Positions 25,570 to 35,130 of a stretch of DNA of 64,000 nt are shown piece after piece. The stretch covers positions 1 through 64,000 of the forward strand of contig NZ_CALGPC010000011.1 of assembly GCF_937960835.1 (NCBI RefSeq). Direction: 5' to 3'. The position numbers and the translations under genes are program-made. Numbering within the stretch: position 1 is the first letter of the stretch; the number at the start of each line of letters is the position of its first letter. The stretch comes from an uncultured Ferrovibrio sp. Lineage in GTDB: Bacteria > Pseudomonadota > Alphaproteobacteria > Ferrovibrionales > Ferrovibrionaceae. The notes beneath the pieces were generated by a model. It ran no database searches and was not told where the DNA came from. It saw nothing but the letters and a program-made list of their open reading frames with translations.

Positions 25570-27903
25570 TCAAGCCTCAGCGGGTGCGGCCGGCAGGCGA
25601 ATCACCGCCGTGGTACCGCGGTTTTCGACGCTTTCGATTTCCAGGGTACCGCCATGCAATTCCATGAATTTGCGGCTGATTGCCAAGCCCAGCCCGCTTC
25701 CCTCGCCGCTGCGGCTGATATTCGGGTCGCCCTGCCAGAAAGGCTCGAAGATGCGCGGCAGATATTCGGGCCGGATGCCGATGCCGGTATCGCTGACACT
25801 GACCACCAGGGTGCCGTCCGACTCGCGAAGGCCGGCGATGCGAACCTGCCCGCCGGGTGGCGTGAACTTGATCGCGTTGGACAGCAGATTGAGCAGAACC
25901 TGCTTGATGGCGCGGGCGTCGAACCGGGCGGCGGGAATGTCATGCGGAAACTCGTTGACAATGGCGATCTGCGCCTCGCGTGCGCGGCCTTTGACGATGG
26001 TCAGACAGTCCTCAACCACGCTGGAAAGCTGGTGCGCATCCAGCGATAGCTCGTAGCGGCCGGCCTCGATCTTGGACATGTCGAGAATGTCATTGATGAC
26101 ATGCAGCAGGTGCCGGGCGCTGACCACGATGTCCTGGGCGTAGTCAAAATACTTTTCCGAGCTGGGCCCCCACATGCGCAGCACGATCACTTCCGCGAAG
26201 CCGATGATGGCATTCAGCGGTGTGCGCAACTCATGACTCATATTGGCGAGGAATTCCGATTTGGCCCGGTTGGCCGCGACCGCATGTTCGCGTTCACGGG
26301 CATAGGAGCTCGCCAGCCGCTCCAGATCCTTCGCCTGGTTGCGCAGGCGGGTATTGGCCTCGTCCAGCGCCTGTTCGGCATACTTGCGCTCACTGATGTC
26401 GACGGCAACGGTGAGGATCGCCGTCACCCGGCCGTCGCTGTCGTGCACGGGAACCTTGCTTTCCAGAATCGTCCGCATCGTGCCGTCGGCGGCGCGATAA
26501 GAATGCTCGCGATTGAGGAAAGCGCGCGGATCCCGCAGCAGTTCTTCTTCCGCCGCATTGCTAAGCCTGATGAAGTCTGCACGCGATTCCGGCGCCAGGC
26601 CGCGCAGCGGCAGCTCGGATAGATGCCGGCCGATCATCTCTGACGCTTCGGTCTGGAAGGCTTCGGTCAGGCTGCGATTGACCAGCAGATAGCGGCCGCG
26701 AGTGTCCTTGACACTGATGCGGGCCGGGATTGCCTCCAACACGCTGTGCAGCAGTTCGCGGCCGCGTTCGACCTCTTCCTCGATCGCCACACGCCGGGTG
26801 ATGTCGGTCCCGGCACCGCGATAGCCGGTGAAATTCCCCTTGTCATCGAAGACCGGCACGCCGCTGAGGCTGTAATGGCGCACATCGTCGGGTTCGATGG
26901 CGACGCGAAAGCGGAAATCGCGGAAGGGCCGCCGCGCCGCAAGATCCGCGCGGTGATTGACCCAGGCGGCGTCGGCATGGCCGCTTTCGTCGCGCAGCAT
27001 GTGGTCATACGCCACCTCGGGCGACGCGCCGCCTGCCTGTGACGAATAGACCAGATCGAAATCGGCGTTGCGCTCCCAGAACCAGTCCGATGCCGCGTTG
27101 GCGAAATCGCGAAAGCGCGCCTCCGAGATGCGACGCTGCTGCACCTCGCGATTGCGTTCCGCCACGTGATCCGCGCCAACGGCGAAAATCGTATTGATCC
27201 GCGCCGCCAGCAGCCCAAATTCGTCATCCTTATGCTCAGGCGGCACTTCGATGGGAGAGACATGCGGCTGGCGAGGATCGGCGCGTTCGAGCTGTCCGAC
27301 CAAGGTCAGCAACGGCCGGGTCAGCGTATAGTAGAACAGCACGGCCAAGATGAGCGCGAGGATGAAGTTACGCACCACTCCTGTCAGCAGGACCGTCCAG
27401 GCACGGGTCACGATGCTGTGTGCCAGCAGCGATCCGTCGACCGAGACACGCATTTCGCCAACCAGTTCGCGATCGCGCTGGCTGTAAAGCGACTGGATCA
27501 GCATCTCGTCATCGGCCTGCAGCAGCCGCTGAACCCATTCGGGCATGCGGCCGTCGCGCGGCCGCGCTTCCATCGCCATGAGGCGGCCGTAATTGTCATA
27601 GATCTCAGCGCGCCAGATCGGCTGGTACATCAGGAGCCCGCTGACCACGCGGGCAGCCAGTTGCTCGTCCAGCGCGTAGGCGGCCTGCGCCGCCGCCTCG
27701 TTGAGCATGTCCATGACCTGGGTCACAGTGGCCTGGCGCTGGCTGGCTTCGTTCCGGATATCGAGCAGAAGCTGGAAGATGCCCGTGATCAGGCCCAGCA
27801 GCAGCGCAGCGATCAGCGTGATCTTGACCTGCTGGACGGAAATCTGGCGCCGGCGAACCTGATTCTGGCTCCGGGTTCGCCGCTTCGGAAGCAACGCATT
27901 CAT
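25570..27903 (-). CDS. PAS-domain hybrid-less sensor histidine kinase
   Basis: Membrane sensor kinase of 777 residues. A basic N-terminus precedes TM1 (about 27-48), a periplasmic domain of some 130 residues, TM2 (about 178-196) and a HAMP segment. Two PAS domains follow (about 270-390 and 395-510), the second ending in TVAVDISERKYAEQALDEAN. The phosphoacceptor is His557 or so in NMSHELRTPLNAIIGFAE. The ATPase domain has NLLSNAIKFTPPGG, DTGIGIRPEYLPRIFEPF and GSGLGLAISRKFMELHGG. There is no receiver domain and no local response regulator. A TATACT-like -10 on the minus strand (28072-28077) lies in the 213-base gap upstream, so it likely has its own promoter. Confidence 0.92.
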   Translation of the reverse strand: MNALLPKRRTRSQNQVRRRQISVQQVKITLIAALLLGLITGIFQLLLDIRNEASQRQATVTQVMDMLNEAAAQAAYALDEQLAARVVSGLLMYQPIWRAEIYDNYGRLMAMEARPRDGRMPEWVQRLLQADDEMLIQSLYSQRDRELVGEMRVSVDGSLLAHSIVTRAWTVLLTGVVRNFILALILAVLFYYTLTRPLLTLVGQLERADPRQPHVSPIEVPPEHKDDEFGLLAARINTIFAVGADHVAERNREVQQRRISEARFRDFANAASDWFWERNADFDLVYSSQAGGASPEVAYDHMLRDESGHADAAWVNHRADLAARRPFRDFRFRVAIEPDDVRHYSLSGVPVFDDKGNFTGYRGAGTDITRRVAIEEEVERGRELLHSVLEAIPARISVKDTRGRYLLVNRSLTEAFQTEASEMIGRHLSELPLRGLAPESRADFIRLSNAAEEELLRDPRAFLNREHSYRAADGTMRTILESKVPVHDSDGRVTAILTVAVDISERKYAEQALDEANTRLRNQAKDLERLASSYAREREHAVAANRAKSEFLANMSHELRTPLNAIIGFAEVIVLRMWGPSSEKYFDYAQDIVVSARHLLHVINDILDMSKIEAGRYELSLDAHQLSSVVEDCLTIVKGRAREAQIAIVNEFPHDIPAARFDARAIKQVLLNLLSNAIKFTPPGGQVRIAGLRESDGTLVVSVSDTGIGIRPEYLPRIFEPFWQGDPNISRSGEGSGLGLAISRKFMELHGGTLEIESVENRGTTAVIRLPAAPAEA

Positions 27904-28116
27904 GCGTTCCGTCCTGTACCGGATCGGTCGGGCAAATCGCTACCCTGAGCCGGCGCTCCGTTTTTATTGGATCGTCCGGCAAATGTTACGCAATCCCGGG
28001 ACCGACCCATTGCCCCCTCGTTCGATCATGCCTCACACAGCCGCCACTCACCCCGCAGCGGCACAATAATCAGTATAACTATTTTCAACCGGAAGTAGGT
28101 GGAATCAAGGGAAATG

Positions 28117-28623
28117 TTAGGTTCCGGACGAATTTGGCCGGAAACCGTCAATTAACAGCAAGCCGACACCGACAACGATGGTGCTGTCAGCGAGGTTGAA
28201 GGCTGGCCAGTGCCAGCCAAAGGCATGGAAATCGAGAAAATCGAACACGGCCCCAAAGCGGACGCGGTCGACGATATTGCCGATTGCGCCGCCGATGATG
28301 CCGCCCAGGCCGAGGGCGACCAGGCGGGTCTGCGCCCGCCATAGCCAGATCGACAGCCAGACGAGGACGGCGACGGCCACGCCGATCAGCGTCCAGCTGC
28401 GTAGATCGCTATCCTCCTGGAACAGCCCGAAGCTGACACCTGTATTCCAGACCTGCACCAGATTGAAGAATGGCGTCACCGCGACGACGGGCGGATTATG
28501 CTGCGCCACGAAGTCAAGAAAGAACGCCTTGCTGACCTGATCGGCGACCAGCACGAGCGCTGCGACGATGCCGCCCAGGCGGATCATGCTGATCGTCCCT
28601 GCTGCACTGGTTGCCAATCGCAT
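28117..28623 (-). CDS. lspA: Lipoprotein signal peptidase
   Basis: Inner-membrane aspartyl protease that cleaves prolipoproteins after lipidation. It has 168 residues from 28623, with four hydrophobic helices. Catalytic and substrate motifs are NTGVSFGLF, GNIVDRVRFGAVFDFLDF (first Asp) and FNLADSTI (second Asp). The chosen ATG shares one base with the ileS stop (TGATG), indicating coupling; a second in-frame ATG at 28587 would give 156 residues and is also plausible. The DUF3035 lipoprotein downstream in the same run is a likely substrate. Confidence 0.94.
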   Translation of the reverse strand: MRLATSAAGTISMIRLGGIVAALVLVADQVSKAFFLDFVAQHNPPVVAVTPFFNLVQVWNTGVSFGLFQEDSDLRSWTLIGVAVAVLVWLSIWLWRAQTRLVALGLGGIIGGAIGNIVDRVRFGAVFDFLDFHAFGWHWPAFNLADSTIVVGVGLLLIDGFRPNSSGT

Positions 28624-31460
28624 CAGGCCGTGGGACCGACGGCTTCGCAGCAGCGCCGGCACAGGTCGTCATGGCTCTTCATCGTGCCGACCTCAGGCAG
28701 GATCTGCCAGCAGCGTTCGCACTTCTTGCCCTGGGCCAGTTCAGGCACCACGGCAACGCCCTTGGCGTCGTCGGTGCGGAACGCATGCGCTGGCCCCTCG
28801 CCTTCGCGAAGCGTAATACCCGAGGTAATGCAGATCTCGGCGAAATCGAGATCGACCAGCGCGTTCAAATCCTCGCCATTCACGTAGACTACCGGATGCG
28901 CCTGCAGGCTGGCGCCGATGCGCTTCTCGGCACGCTCGATCTCCAGCGCACCGGTGACGGCACGGCGCACGCGGCGCACGCGCTCCCATTTCGCGCCGAG
29001 CGCCGGATTGAACCACTCCTCGGGCACGGTGGGGAACAGCTCGCGATGGACGCTGCCATCCTCGCTGGGATAACGCGCGAGCCAGGCCTCTTCCGCCGTG
29101 AAGCAGATGAACGGCGCCAGCCACTTCACCAGGCAGTTGAACAGCTGGTCCAGCACCGTGCGGGCAGCCCGGCGGCGGATGCTGTCCGGCGCGTCGCAGT
29201 AGAGCGCATCCTTGCGGATATCGAAATAGAAGCTCGACAGATCAACGGCGCAGAACTGGTACAGCGCGACATACATGCGATGGAAATCGTATTCTTCGCA
29301 GGACGCACGCACCACCTTGTCGAGTTCGGCCAGGCGATGCTGAACCCACTGCTCCAGCTCCGGCATCTGATCATGCGGCAAACGCTCGGATTCCTGGAAG
29401 CCGGCGAGATTGCCAAGCAAGTAGCGCAGCGTGTTGCGCAGGCGGCGATAGGCATCCGACTGCGCCTGAATGATGCTGGGTCCTACGCTTAAGTCTTCCG
29501 AGTAATCCGACGAGACGACCCAGAGCCGGAGAATGTCGGCACCGGATTTTGCGATCACGTCCTGCGGCTCGACCGTATTGCCGAGCGACTTGGACATCTT
29601 GCGCCCCTTCTCGTCCAGCGTGAAACCATGCGTCAGCACGGCATCGTAGGGCGCGCGGCCGCGGGTACCACAGCTTTCCAGCAGCGAGGAATGAAACCAG
29701 CCGCGATGCTGGTCGGAGCCTTCGAGATAAAGCGAGGCCGGCCATTTCAGATCCGGGCGCTGTTCCAGCACGAAGCTGTGGGTGGAACCGGAATCGAACC
29801 AGACATCGAGAATGTCGGTCACCATCTTCCAGTCGTCGGGATTGTACTTGCTGCCGAGGAAATCGGCCGGCTTGGCGGTGAACCAGGCATCGGCACCGTC
29901 CTTCAGGCAGGCTTCGACGATGCGGTTGTTGACCTCCTCGTCGCGCAGCAGCTCACCGGTTTCCTTATGCTCGAAGACGGCAATCGGCACGCCCCAGGCG
30001 CGCTGGCGGCTGATCACCCAGTCGGGGCGCTGCTCGATCATCGCATAAAGCCGGTTGCGGCCCTGCGGCGGATAGAAGGCAGTCGCGTCGATGGCCGCCA
30101 GCGCCTTCTTGCGCAGGTCGTTGGTGGTCATCGAGATGAACCATTGCGGCGTGTTGCGGAAGATCAGCGGTGCCTTGGAGCGCCAGGAATGCGGATACTG
30201 GTGCCGCAGGCGGCCGCGGCCGAGCAGGCCATTTGCTTCGGTCAGCACGGCGATGACGCGGCTGTTGGCGTCGCCTTCCTTGCCGTTGTCGTCGAAGATG
30301 CGGGCCGGATTGTCGCCCCCGAAGATCGGCACATGACGGAAATAGCGGCCGTCCTCATCGACGGTATGCGGCACTTCGATGCCGTTCGCGATGCCCAGAT
30401 TGTAGTCGTCGGCGCCATGGCCCGGCGCGATGTGAACGAAGCCGGTGCCGGCATCCATGGTGACGAAATCGCCATGGAAAACCTGCACGTCGTAATCATA
30501 GCCCTGGCCGCGCAGCGGATGGGCGCAGACGGTGCCTTCGATCTCGCTGCCCTTCAGCGTCGCGATCACGCTATGGGCGGTGATCGCGCAGGCCTTGGTG
30601 ACGCTTTCGATCAGATCCTTCGCCACCACCACCTCTTCGCCGGTCTTGGCCAGCGTCTTCTCGCCCACCGCATCGACGCGGATACGCACATATTCGGCAT
30701 CCTTCGACAGCGCGATGGCGCGGTTGCCCGGCATGGTCCAGGGCGTGGTGGTCCAGATTACGATGGCGGCGCCTTCCAGCGCCTTCACGCTCGGCTTCAC
30801 CACTGGGAATTTCGCAAAGATCGTGTGCGAGGTGTGTTCGTGATACTCGACCTCGGCCTCGGCCAGGGCCGTGCGCTCGACGATCGACCAGAGCACCGGC
30901 TTGGAGCCCTTGAACAGGCCGCCGTTCATCAGGAATTTGTGGATCTCGCGGACGATCTGCGCCTCGGCGGCGTAGCTCATCGTGGTGTAGGGATTCTTCC
31001 AGTCGCCGATGACGCCGAGCCGCTTGAATTCCTCGCGCTGCACATTGATCCAGTGCTCGGCGAACTGACGGCATTCCTTGCGGAACTCGTCGATCGGAAC
31101 ATCGTCCTTGTTCTTGCCGGCGCTGCGGTACTTTTCTTCGATCTTCCATTCGATCGGCAGACCATGGCAGTCCCAGCCCGGCACGTAGTTGGCGTCATAG
31201 CCCATCATCTGCCGCGACCGGTTGATCACGTCTTTCAAGATCTTGTTCAGCGCATGGCCGATATGCAGATGGCCGTTGGCATAGGGCGGGCCGTCATGCA
31301 GGACGTATTTCTCGCGGCCCTTTGAATCGGCGCGGAGCTTCTCGTAGAGGCCGATCTTCTCCCAGCGGGCCAGGATCTCCGGCTCCTTGGCGGGCAGGCC
31401 AGCCTTCATCGGGAAATCGGTGGTCGGCAGGAAAACGGTAGAACGGTAGTCTTTGGTCAT
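28623..31460 (-). CDS. ileS: Isoleucyl-tRNA synthetase
   Basis: Class I aminoacyl-tRNA synthetase charging tRNA-Ile, 945 residues, the bacterial type. HLHIGH (His66-His69) is the HIGH motif and KMSKS is near 620. The editing (CP1) domain is present between them, for example WTTTPWTMPGNRAI. The C-terminus has a Zn-ribbon, CERCWQI with CRRC. The order ileS-lspA is conserved in proteobacteria. The 187-base gap to ribF upstream contains a GC-rich segment near 31530-31555 with partial self-complementarity, but no clear T-box or attenuator. Confidence 0.97.
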   Translation of the reverse strand: MTKDYRSTVFLPTTDFPMKAGLPAKEPEILARWEKIGLYEKLRADSKGREKYVLHDGPPYANGHLHIGHALNKILKDVINRSRQMMGYDANYVPGWDCHGLPIEWKIEEKYRSAGKNKDDVPIDEFRKECRQFAEHWINVQREEFKRLGVIGDWKNPYTTMSYAAEAQIVREIHKFLMNGGLFKGSKPVLWSIVERTALAEAEVEYHEHTSHTIFAKFPVVKPSVKALEGAAIVIWTTTPWTMPGNRAIALSKDAEYVRIRVDAVGEKTLAKTGEEVVVAKDLIESVTKACAITAHSVIATLKGSEIEGTVCAHPLRGQGYDYDVQVFHGDFVTMDAGTGFVHIAPGHGADDYNLGIANGIEVPHTVDEDGRYFRHVPIFGGDNPARIFDDNGKEGDANSRVIAVLTEANGLLGRGRLRHQYPHSWRSKAPLIFRNTPQWFISMTTNDLRKKALAAIDATAFYPPQGRNRLYAMIEQRPDWVISRQRAWGVPIAVFEHKETGELLRDEEVNNRIVEACLKDGADAWFTAKPADFLGSKYNPDDWKMVTDILDVWFDSGSTHSFVLEQRPDLKWPASLYLEGSDQHRGWFHSSLLESCGTRGRAPYDAVLTHGFTLDEKGRKMSKSLGNTVEPQDVIAKSGADILRLWVVSSDYSEDLSVGPSIIQAQSDAYRRLRNTLRYLLGNLAGFQESERLPHDQMPELEQWVQHRLAELDKVVRASCEEYDFHRMYVALYQFCAVDLSSFYFDIRKDALYCDAPDSIRRRAARTVLDQLFNCLVKWLAPFICFTAEEAWLARYPSEDGSVHRELFPTVPEEWFNPALGAKWERVRRVRRAVTGALEIERAEKRIGASLQAHPVVYVNGEDLNALVDLDFAEICITSGITLREGEGPAHAFRTDDAKGVAVVPELAQGKKCERCWQILPEVGTMKSHDDLCRRCCEAVGPTA

Positions 31461-31647
31461 AACATCACTCGGGATGGACGCGCCTGTCGGCGTCTGGGCA
31501 GCGCTAATTTTCGGAAAATTCTAGGTATTCCCGGCCCTTAGAAAAGGACCGGGCCGCTAATTCGAGCCGGCCGCCGACCGGTGGCAATGGCAAATAGCCC
31601 AATCATGGCGATGGTTTAGCATCTGGCCGGGAGGCTGTCGAGGCGGC

Positions 31648-32571
31648 CTAGGCACCCCGCAGCAGCCGTTTGGCGGCCAGCACATCCTCGGCGATCTTGG
31701 CCTTGAGCGCCTCGATGCCCTCGAACTTCTCCTCCGGCCGGATGAAGCCGTGGAATTCGACCCGCATCGGCCGGCCATAGAGGTCGCCGCAGAAGTCGAA
31801 CAGATAGACTTCCAGCTTCACCTCGGTCTGGGCGAAAGTCGGGCGGATGCCCAGGCTGGCGACGCCGTCATGCTGTTCCCCGTCGACCACGGCGCGGACC
31901 GCATAGATGCCGAATTTGGGCACCTGGAAATCCGTCATCGCGACATTGGCGGTGGGATAGCCAAGCTCCCGGCCGCGCTTGTCGCCATGCTCGACCACCC
32001 CCACGACCTCCCAGGGCCGGCCGAGGATGCGGTTGGCCGCGGCAATGTCGCCGGCTTCCAGCAGGCGGCGGACACGGCTGGAGGAATAGACCTCGCCATC
32101 GCCCTGGGCCGAGACGACAGTGACACCGATACCATGCCTGGCGCCGAGTTCGCGCAGCAGATCGGTATTGCCCGCCCGCGCCTTGCCGAAGGTGAAGTCG
32201 TAGCCGACCACGACATGGCTGAGCCCCAGATCGCGGGCCAGAATGTGATCGACGAAATCCTGCGGCGACTGGCTGGCCAGCGTTGCATCGAAAGGCATGG
32301 CCAGAACGATGCCGACGCCAAGCTCAGCGAGGATACGCGCCTTGGTCTCCAGGGCGTCGATGCGAAACGGCTGCGAATTCGGCACGAAGAAGCGGCGCGG
32401 ATGCGGCTCGAATGTCATCACCGCCAACGGCTTGGCCTTGCGCTCGGCCTCGGCCTTGGCAGCCGCGATCAGCGCGCGGTGGCCCTGATGCACCCCGTCG
32501 AAATTGCCTATCGCCGCAACGGCACCGCGCGACGATGGCGGATAACTTGCGCTGGAGCGCAGCAGCCGCAT
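31648..32571 (-). CDS. ribF: Bifunctional riboflavin kinase/FAD synthetase
   Basis: Makes FMN from riboflavin, then FAD, in the cytoplasm; 307 residues. The N-terminal nucleotidyltransferase domain has IGNFDGVHQGHRALI near 21-35 and TFEPHPRRFF. VVGYDFTFGKARAGN and SSSRVRRLLEAGDI precede the kinase domain, which has GYPTANV and LGIRPTF with the PxxFxG-like ending region LRVEFHGFIRPEEKF. It heads the ribF-ileS-lspA set on the minus strand; the MaoC gene lies 27 bases upstream and may share its promoter. Confidence 0.95.
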   Translation of the reverse strand: MRLLRSSASYPPSSRGAVAAIGNFDGVHQGHRALIAAAKAEAERKAKPLAVMTFEPHPRRFFVPNSQPFRIDALETKARILAELGVGIVLAMPFDATLASQSPQDFVDHILARDLGLSHVVVGYDFTFGKARAGNTDLLRELGARHGIGVTVVSAQGDGEVYSSSRVRRLLEAGDIAAANRILGRPWEVVGVVEHGDKRGRELGYPTANVAMTDFQVPKFGIYAVRAVVDGEQHDGVASLGIRPTFAQTEVKLEVYLFDFCGDLYGRPMRVEFHGFIRPEEKFEGIEALKAKIAEDVLAAKRLLRGA

Positions 32572-32598
32572 GATGGCTCACTCTTTGGTCTGGCTGGC

Positions 32599-33036
32599 TT
32601 ACTTTACCTTGCGGCTGACCATCAAGACAGCCTCGCCATCGATCACAACCGTATCGCCGACCCGGCATTCGCAGGCAAATTTCACCCGCCGCTTTTCCTG
32701 GTTGATCTCCAGGATGGTGACCTTGGCAACCACGGTATCACCGATGCGCACTGGCGCCTTGAAGCGCAGATCCTGCGACACGTAGATGCAGCCGGGACCC
32801 GGCAGCTTGGTACCGAAGACGGTGCTCAGCAGGCTGGCGCCCAGCATGCCGTGGGCGATGCGGCCCTTGAACGGCGATTTGGCGGCAAAGTCCTCGTCCA
32901 GATGCACCGGGTTTGTGTCGCCCGACAATTCGGCGAAAGCGACGATGTCGGACTCGGCCACGGTCTTGGAATAGACCTCGGACATGCCAACCGACAGGTC
33001 TTCCAGGTAATAGCCATGCATGGCCTGATAGGTCAT
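32599..33036 (-). CDS. MaoC family (R)-specific enoyl-CoA hydratase-like dehydratase
   Basis: Single hot-dog domain protein of 145 residues. The hydratase-2 motif is intact: AELSGDTNPVHLDEDFA (Asp and His) with GRIAHGMLGASLLS. C-terminal strands (VRIGDTVVAKVTIL, RVGDTVVIDGEA) complete the fold. Such enzymes hydrate enoyl-CoAs to (R)-3-hydroxyacyl-CoAs, in PHA supply or other acyl-CoA routes. The ethylmalonyl-CoA pathway uses MaoC-like mesaconyl-CoA hydratase, but that is a longer double-domain protein, so this is not it. It lies just upstream of ribF. Confidence 0.88.
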   Translation of the reverse strand: MTYQAMHGYYLEDLSVGMSEVYSKTVAESDIVAFAELSGDTNPVHLDEDFAAKSPFKGRIAHGMLGASLLSTVFGTKLPGPGCIYVSQDLRFKAPVRIGDTVVAKVTILEINQEKRRVKFACECRVGDTVVIDGEAVLMVSRKVK

Positions 33037-33144
33037 CGCGTATTCCTCGGCTGCGAATCGGACGGCGTCGGTTGACCTTGTGTGAAGGCGCGGCGACTAT
33101 ACGGGACCGTCCTCACACCCGGCAAGCGCCGCATCCTTTTACCT

Positions 33145-33954
33145 ATGGCCGAAATCCGCCCGTTATCCGCGTTTTCCGCCGCTGAACGCCGCGGCATCAG
33201 GTATGTCCTCACCGACATCGACGACACCCTGACCACGCATGGTCGGCTGACCGCCGCCGCGTATACGGCGCTGGAGCGCCTGGAAGCGGCCGGCCTTAAG
33301 GTCATTCCGATCACCGGCCGCCCGGCCGGCTGGTGCGACATGATCGCGCGCTTCTGGCCGGTCAGCGGCATCGTTGGCGAGAACGGCGCGCTATACATGC
33401 GCTATGACCGCGCCGCCAAGGTGATGCAGCGGCGCTTCTTCCAGTCGCTTGAGGAACGCCAGGCTGCGCGCAGCAAGCTGAATGCGCTTGCCGAAAAGAT
33501 TCTGCGTGAGGTGCCGGGTACGGCGCTCGCTTCCGACCAACAATACCGGGAATGTGATCTCGCCATCGACTTCTGCGAGGACGTACCGCCGCTGTCGCGT
33601 GAAGACGTGGATCGCATCGTCGCGCTGTTCGAGCAGGCCGGCGCGACGGCAAAGGTCAGTTCGATCCATGTCAATGGCTGGTTTGGGCATTGGGACAAGC
33701 TTGCGATGACCCGCATCTTCTTCGAAGAGAACTATGGAGTCGATCTCGATCAGGTGCGTGACCAAATTGTGTTCGCCGGCGACAGCCCGAACGATGCGCC
33801 GATGTTCGGGTATTTCCCGCATAGCGTGGGCGTCGCCAATGTGCGGCCCTTCCTCGACCGCATCGCCACGCCGCCGGCTTACGTCGCGGATGACGAAGGC
33901 GGCGCCGGCTTCGTACAGCTTGCCGACGCGTTGATCGAGGCGCGGAGCCAGTAA
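33145..33954 (+). CDS. HAD superfamily hydrolase, Cof/IIB type phosphatase
   Basis: A 269-residue cytoplasmic phosphatase. Motif I is LTDIDDTLTTHGRLT, motif II PITGRPAGWCDM, and motif IV GDSPNDAPMFGYFPHSVGVAN; the cap insertion between II and IV marks the IIB subclass, similar to mannosyl-3-phosphoglycerate or sucrose phosphatases. The C-terminal AYVADDEGGAGF is typical. The start at 33145 follows a short AT-rich leader and puts motif I near residue 25; an upstream start at 33082 would add a basic segment without homology signs. Substrate unknown. Confidence 0.87.
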   Translation: MAEIRPLSAFSAAERRGIRYVLTDIDDTLTTHGRLTAAAYTALERLEAAGLKVIPITGRPAGWCDMIARFWPVSGIVGENGALYMRYDRAAKVMQRRFFQSLEERQAARSKLNALAEKILREVPGTALASDQQYRECDLAIDFCEDVPPLSREDVDRIVALFEQAGATAKVSSIHVNGWFGHWDKLAMTRIFFEENYGVDLDQVRDQIVFAGDSPNDAPMFGYFPHSVGVANVRPFLDRIATPPAYVADDEGGAGFVQLADALIEARSQ

Positions 33955-33957
33955 GGC

Positions 33958-35055
33958 TTACGCGGCCCTGGCGAGCTTCGGCGCACCAAACAGCATGCCC
34001 TGGCCGAAGGGGAAATCCAGCTCGCTGAGCTGCACAAGCTCGGCCTCGCTTTCGACTTTCGCCAGCACCGGCGTAATGCCCTGACGTGTGCAGGCCTCAC
34101 GCAGATCAGCCAGGCTGATCGGTGCGCGCGCCGCAACCTCTGGATCGAGCAGCACCTGAGCGTCGAACTTCATGAACCGCACGCCCGCCTTGGCAAGGCC
34201 CGCAAAATCGACATCCAGTTGGTCGACACCGTCAATCGAGATTGCATAACCCAGCGCCGCCAACTGGCTCAGGCGATACAGGCCGCTGCGATCAAGCCGC
34301 CGGATTCCGTCATAGACAAATTCCAGCACGATGTTGCCGGCGCGCTCGCGATCACGCTGCAGGAAATCGAACAGCGGATCGAAGGTTTCGATCTGCGCCA
34401 GCATGGCTGGCGACAGATTGAGGAAGAAGCCGGCATCCTTGGCGCGATGCTCCAGCTTGCGCACCATCTGTACGCCGCGCAGCAGCATCAACGCGTCGAA
34501 TTCAGCGCGCAGGCCGGCCGCCTCCAAGGCATTCAGACATTCCGCTGCCTGATAGGCACGGCCAGCGGCATCGCGCGGACGGGCCAGCAATTCGAAGAAG
34601 CGGATACGGCGCTGCGGCAGGCTGACGATCGGCTGCACGTGCAGCTCAACGCGGTTGTTGTTGAGCGCATCGCGCACGGCTTCCAGCAAGGTGCCGTCAT
34701 CCACGGGCGCCGGCGCCACTTCTGTATTGGCAACCAGACGCGGCTCAGCGCGCGGCATATTGGTGGCAACGGGTGCAATTTCTTCCACCTGCTCCTCGCC
34801 GCGCAGCCGCGCCAGTTCATCCGACAGCGCATCGATTTCGGCCACCAGGCGCCGCCGCTCGATATGCCGCAGTACCTTTTCGCGGACCGCCCAGAACAGC
34901 ATCAGCAATCCAAGGGCCAACAGGCCAGGATGCTGCCCCGCCAGTCCAGGCACCAGCCGGGTCAGACTGACGCCGGCGATCAGCGCCAGCAGCGACAGGG
35001 CAGCAAAGGTGAGTATTCCGGGCAGGGTGATCATGCGGCCTCTCCAATCGGCCAT
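33958..35055 (-). CDS. TipF-like degenerate EAL-domain membrane protein
   Basis: A 365-residue protein: two N-terminal hydrophobic helices (about 10-60), a charged coiled-coil (ERRRLVAEIDALSDELARLR), a linker and a C-terminal EAL fold (about 130-360). ExLxR is kept (FELLAR), and NLSPAMLA and LKxD-like MKFDAQVLLD are present. The DDFGTG loop is replaced by SIDGVDQLDVDF and the AEGVE Glu by Lys (LAKVES). Loss of these residues argues against c-di-GMP hydrolysis. The layout resembles TipF, a c-di-GMP-binding flagellar assembly protein of Caulobacter, so a sensing role is likely. No flagellar genes are adjacent. Confidence 0.8.
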   Translation of the reverse strand: MADWRGRMITLPGILTFAALSLLALIAGVSLTRLVPGLAGQHPGLLALGLLMLFWAVREKVLRHIERRRLVAEIDALSDELARLRGEEQVEEIAPVATNMPRAEPRLVANTEVAPAPVDDGTLLEAVRDALNNNRVELHVQPIVSLPQRRIRFFELLARPRDAAGRAYQAAECLNALEAAGLRAEFDALMLLRGVQMVRKLEHRAKDAGFFLNLSPAMLAQIETFDPLFDFLQRDRERAGNIVLEFVYDGIRRLDRSGLYRLSQLAALGYAISIDGVDQLDVDFAGLAKAGVRFMKFDAQVLLDPEVAARAPISLADLREACTRQGITPVLAKVESEAELVQLSELDFPFGQGMLFGAPKLARAA

Positions 35056-35130
35056 CGCGCCTTTGTGTATGGCCGGGACGGATCGCGGCGCTATAGTTAA
35101 TCCGGCCCAGCGTTAACGGAGGGTGAATCG

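Noticed and set aside
29628..31325. Open frame of 565 codons on the plus strand opposite ileS
   Set aside because: ileS has HIGH, KMSKS and zinc motifs on the other strand; this frame is a by-product of codon bias.
31530..31556. GC-rich partially self-complementary stretch upstream of ileS, considered as T-box or attenuator
   Set aside because: No T-box core, no clear antiterminator pair and alternative pairings conflict.
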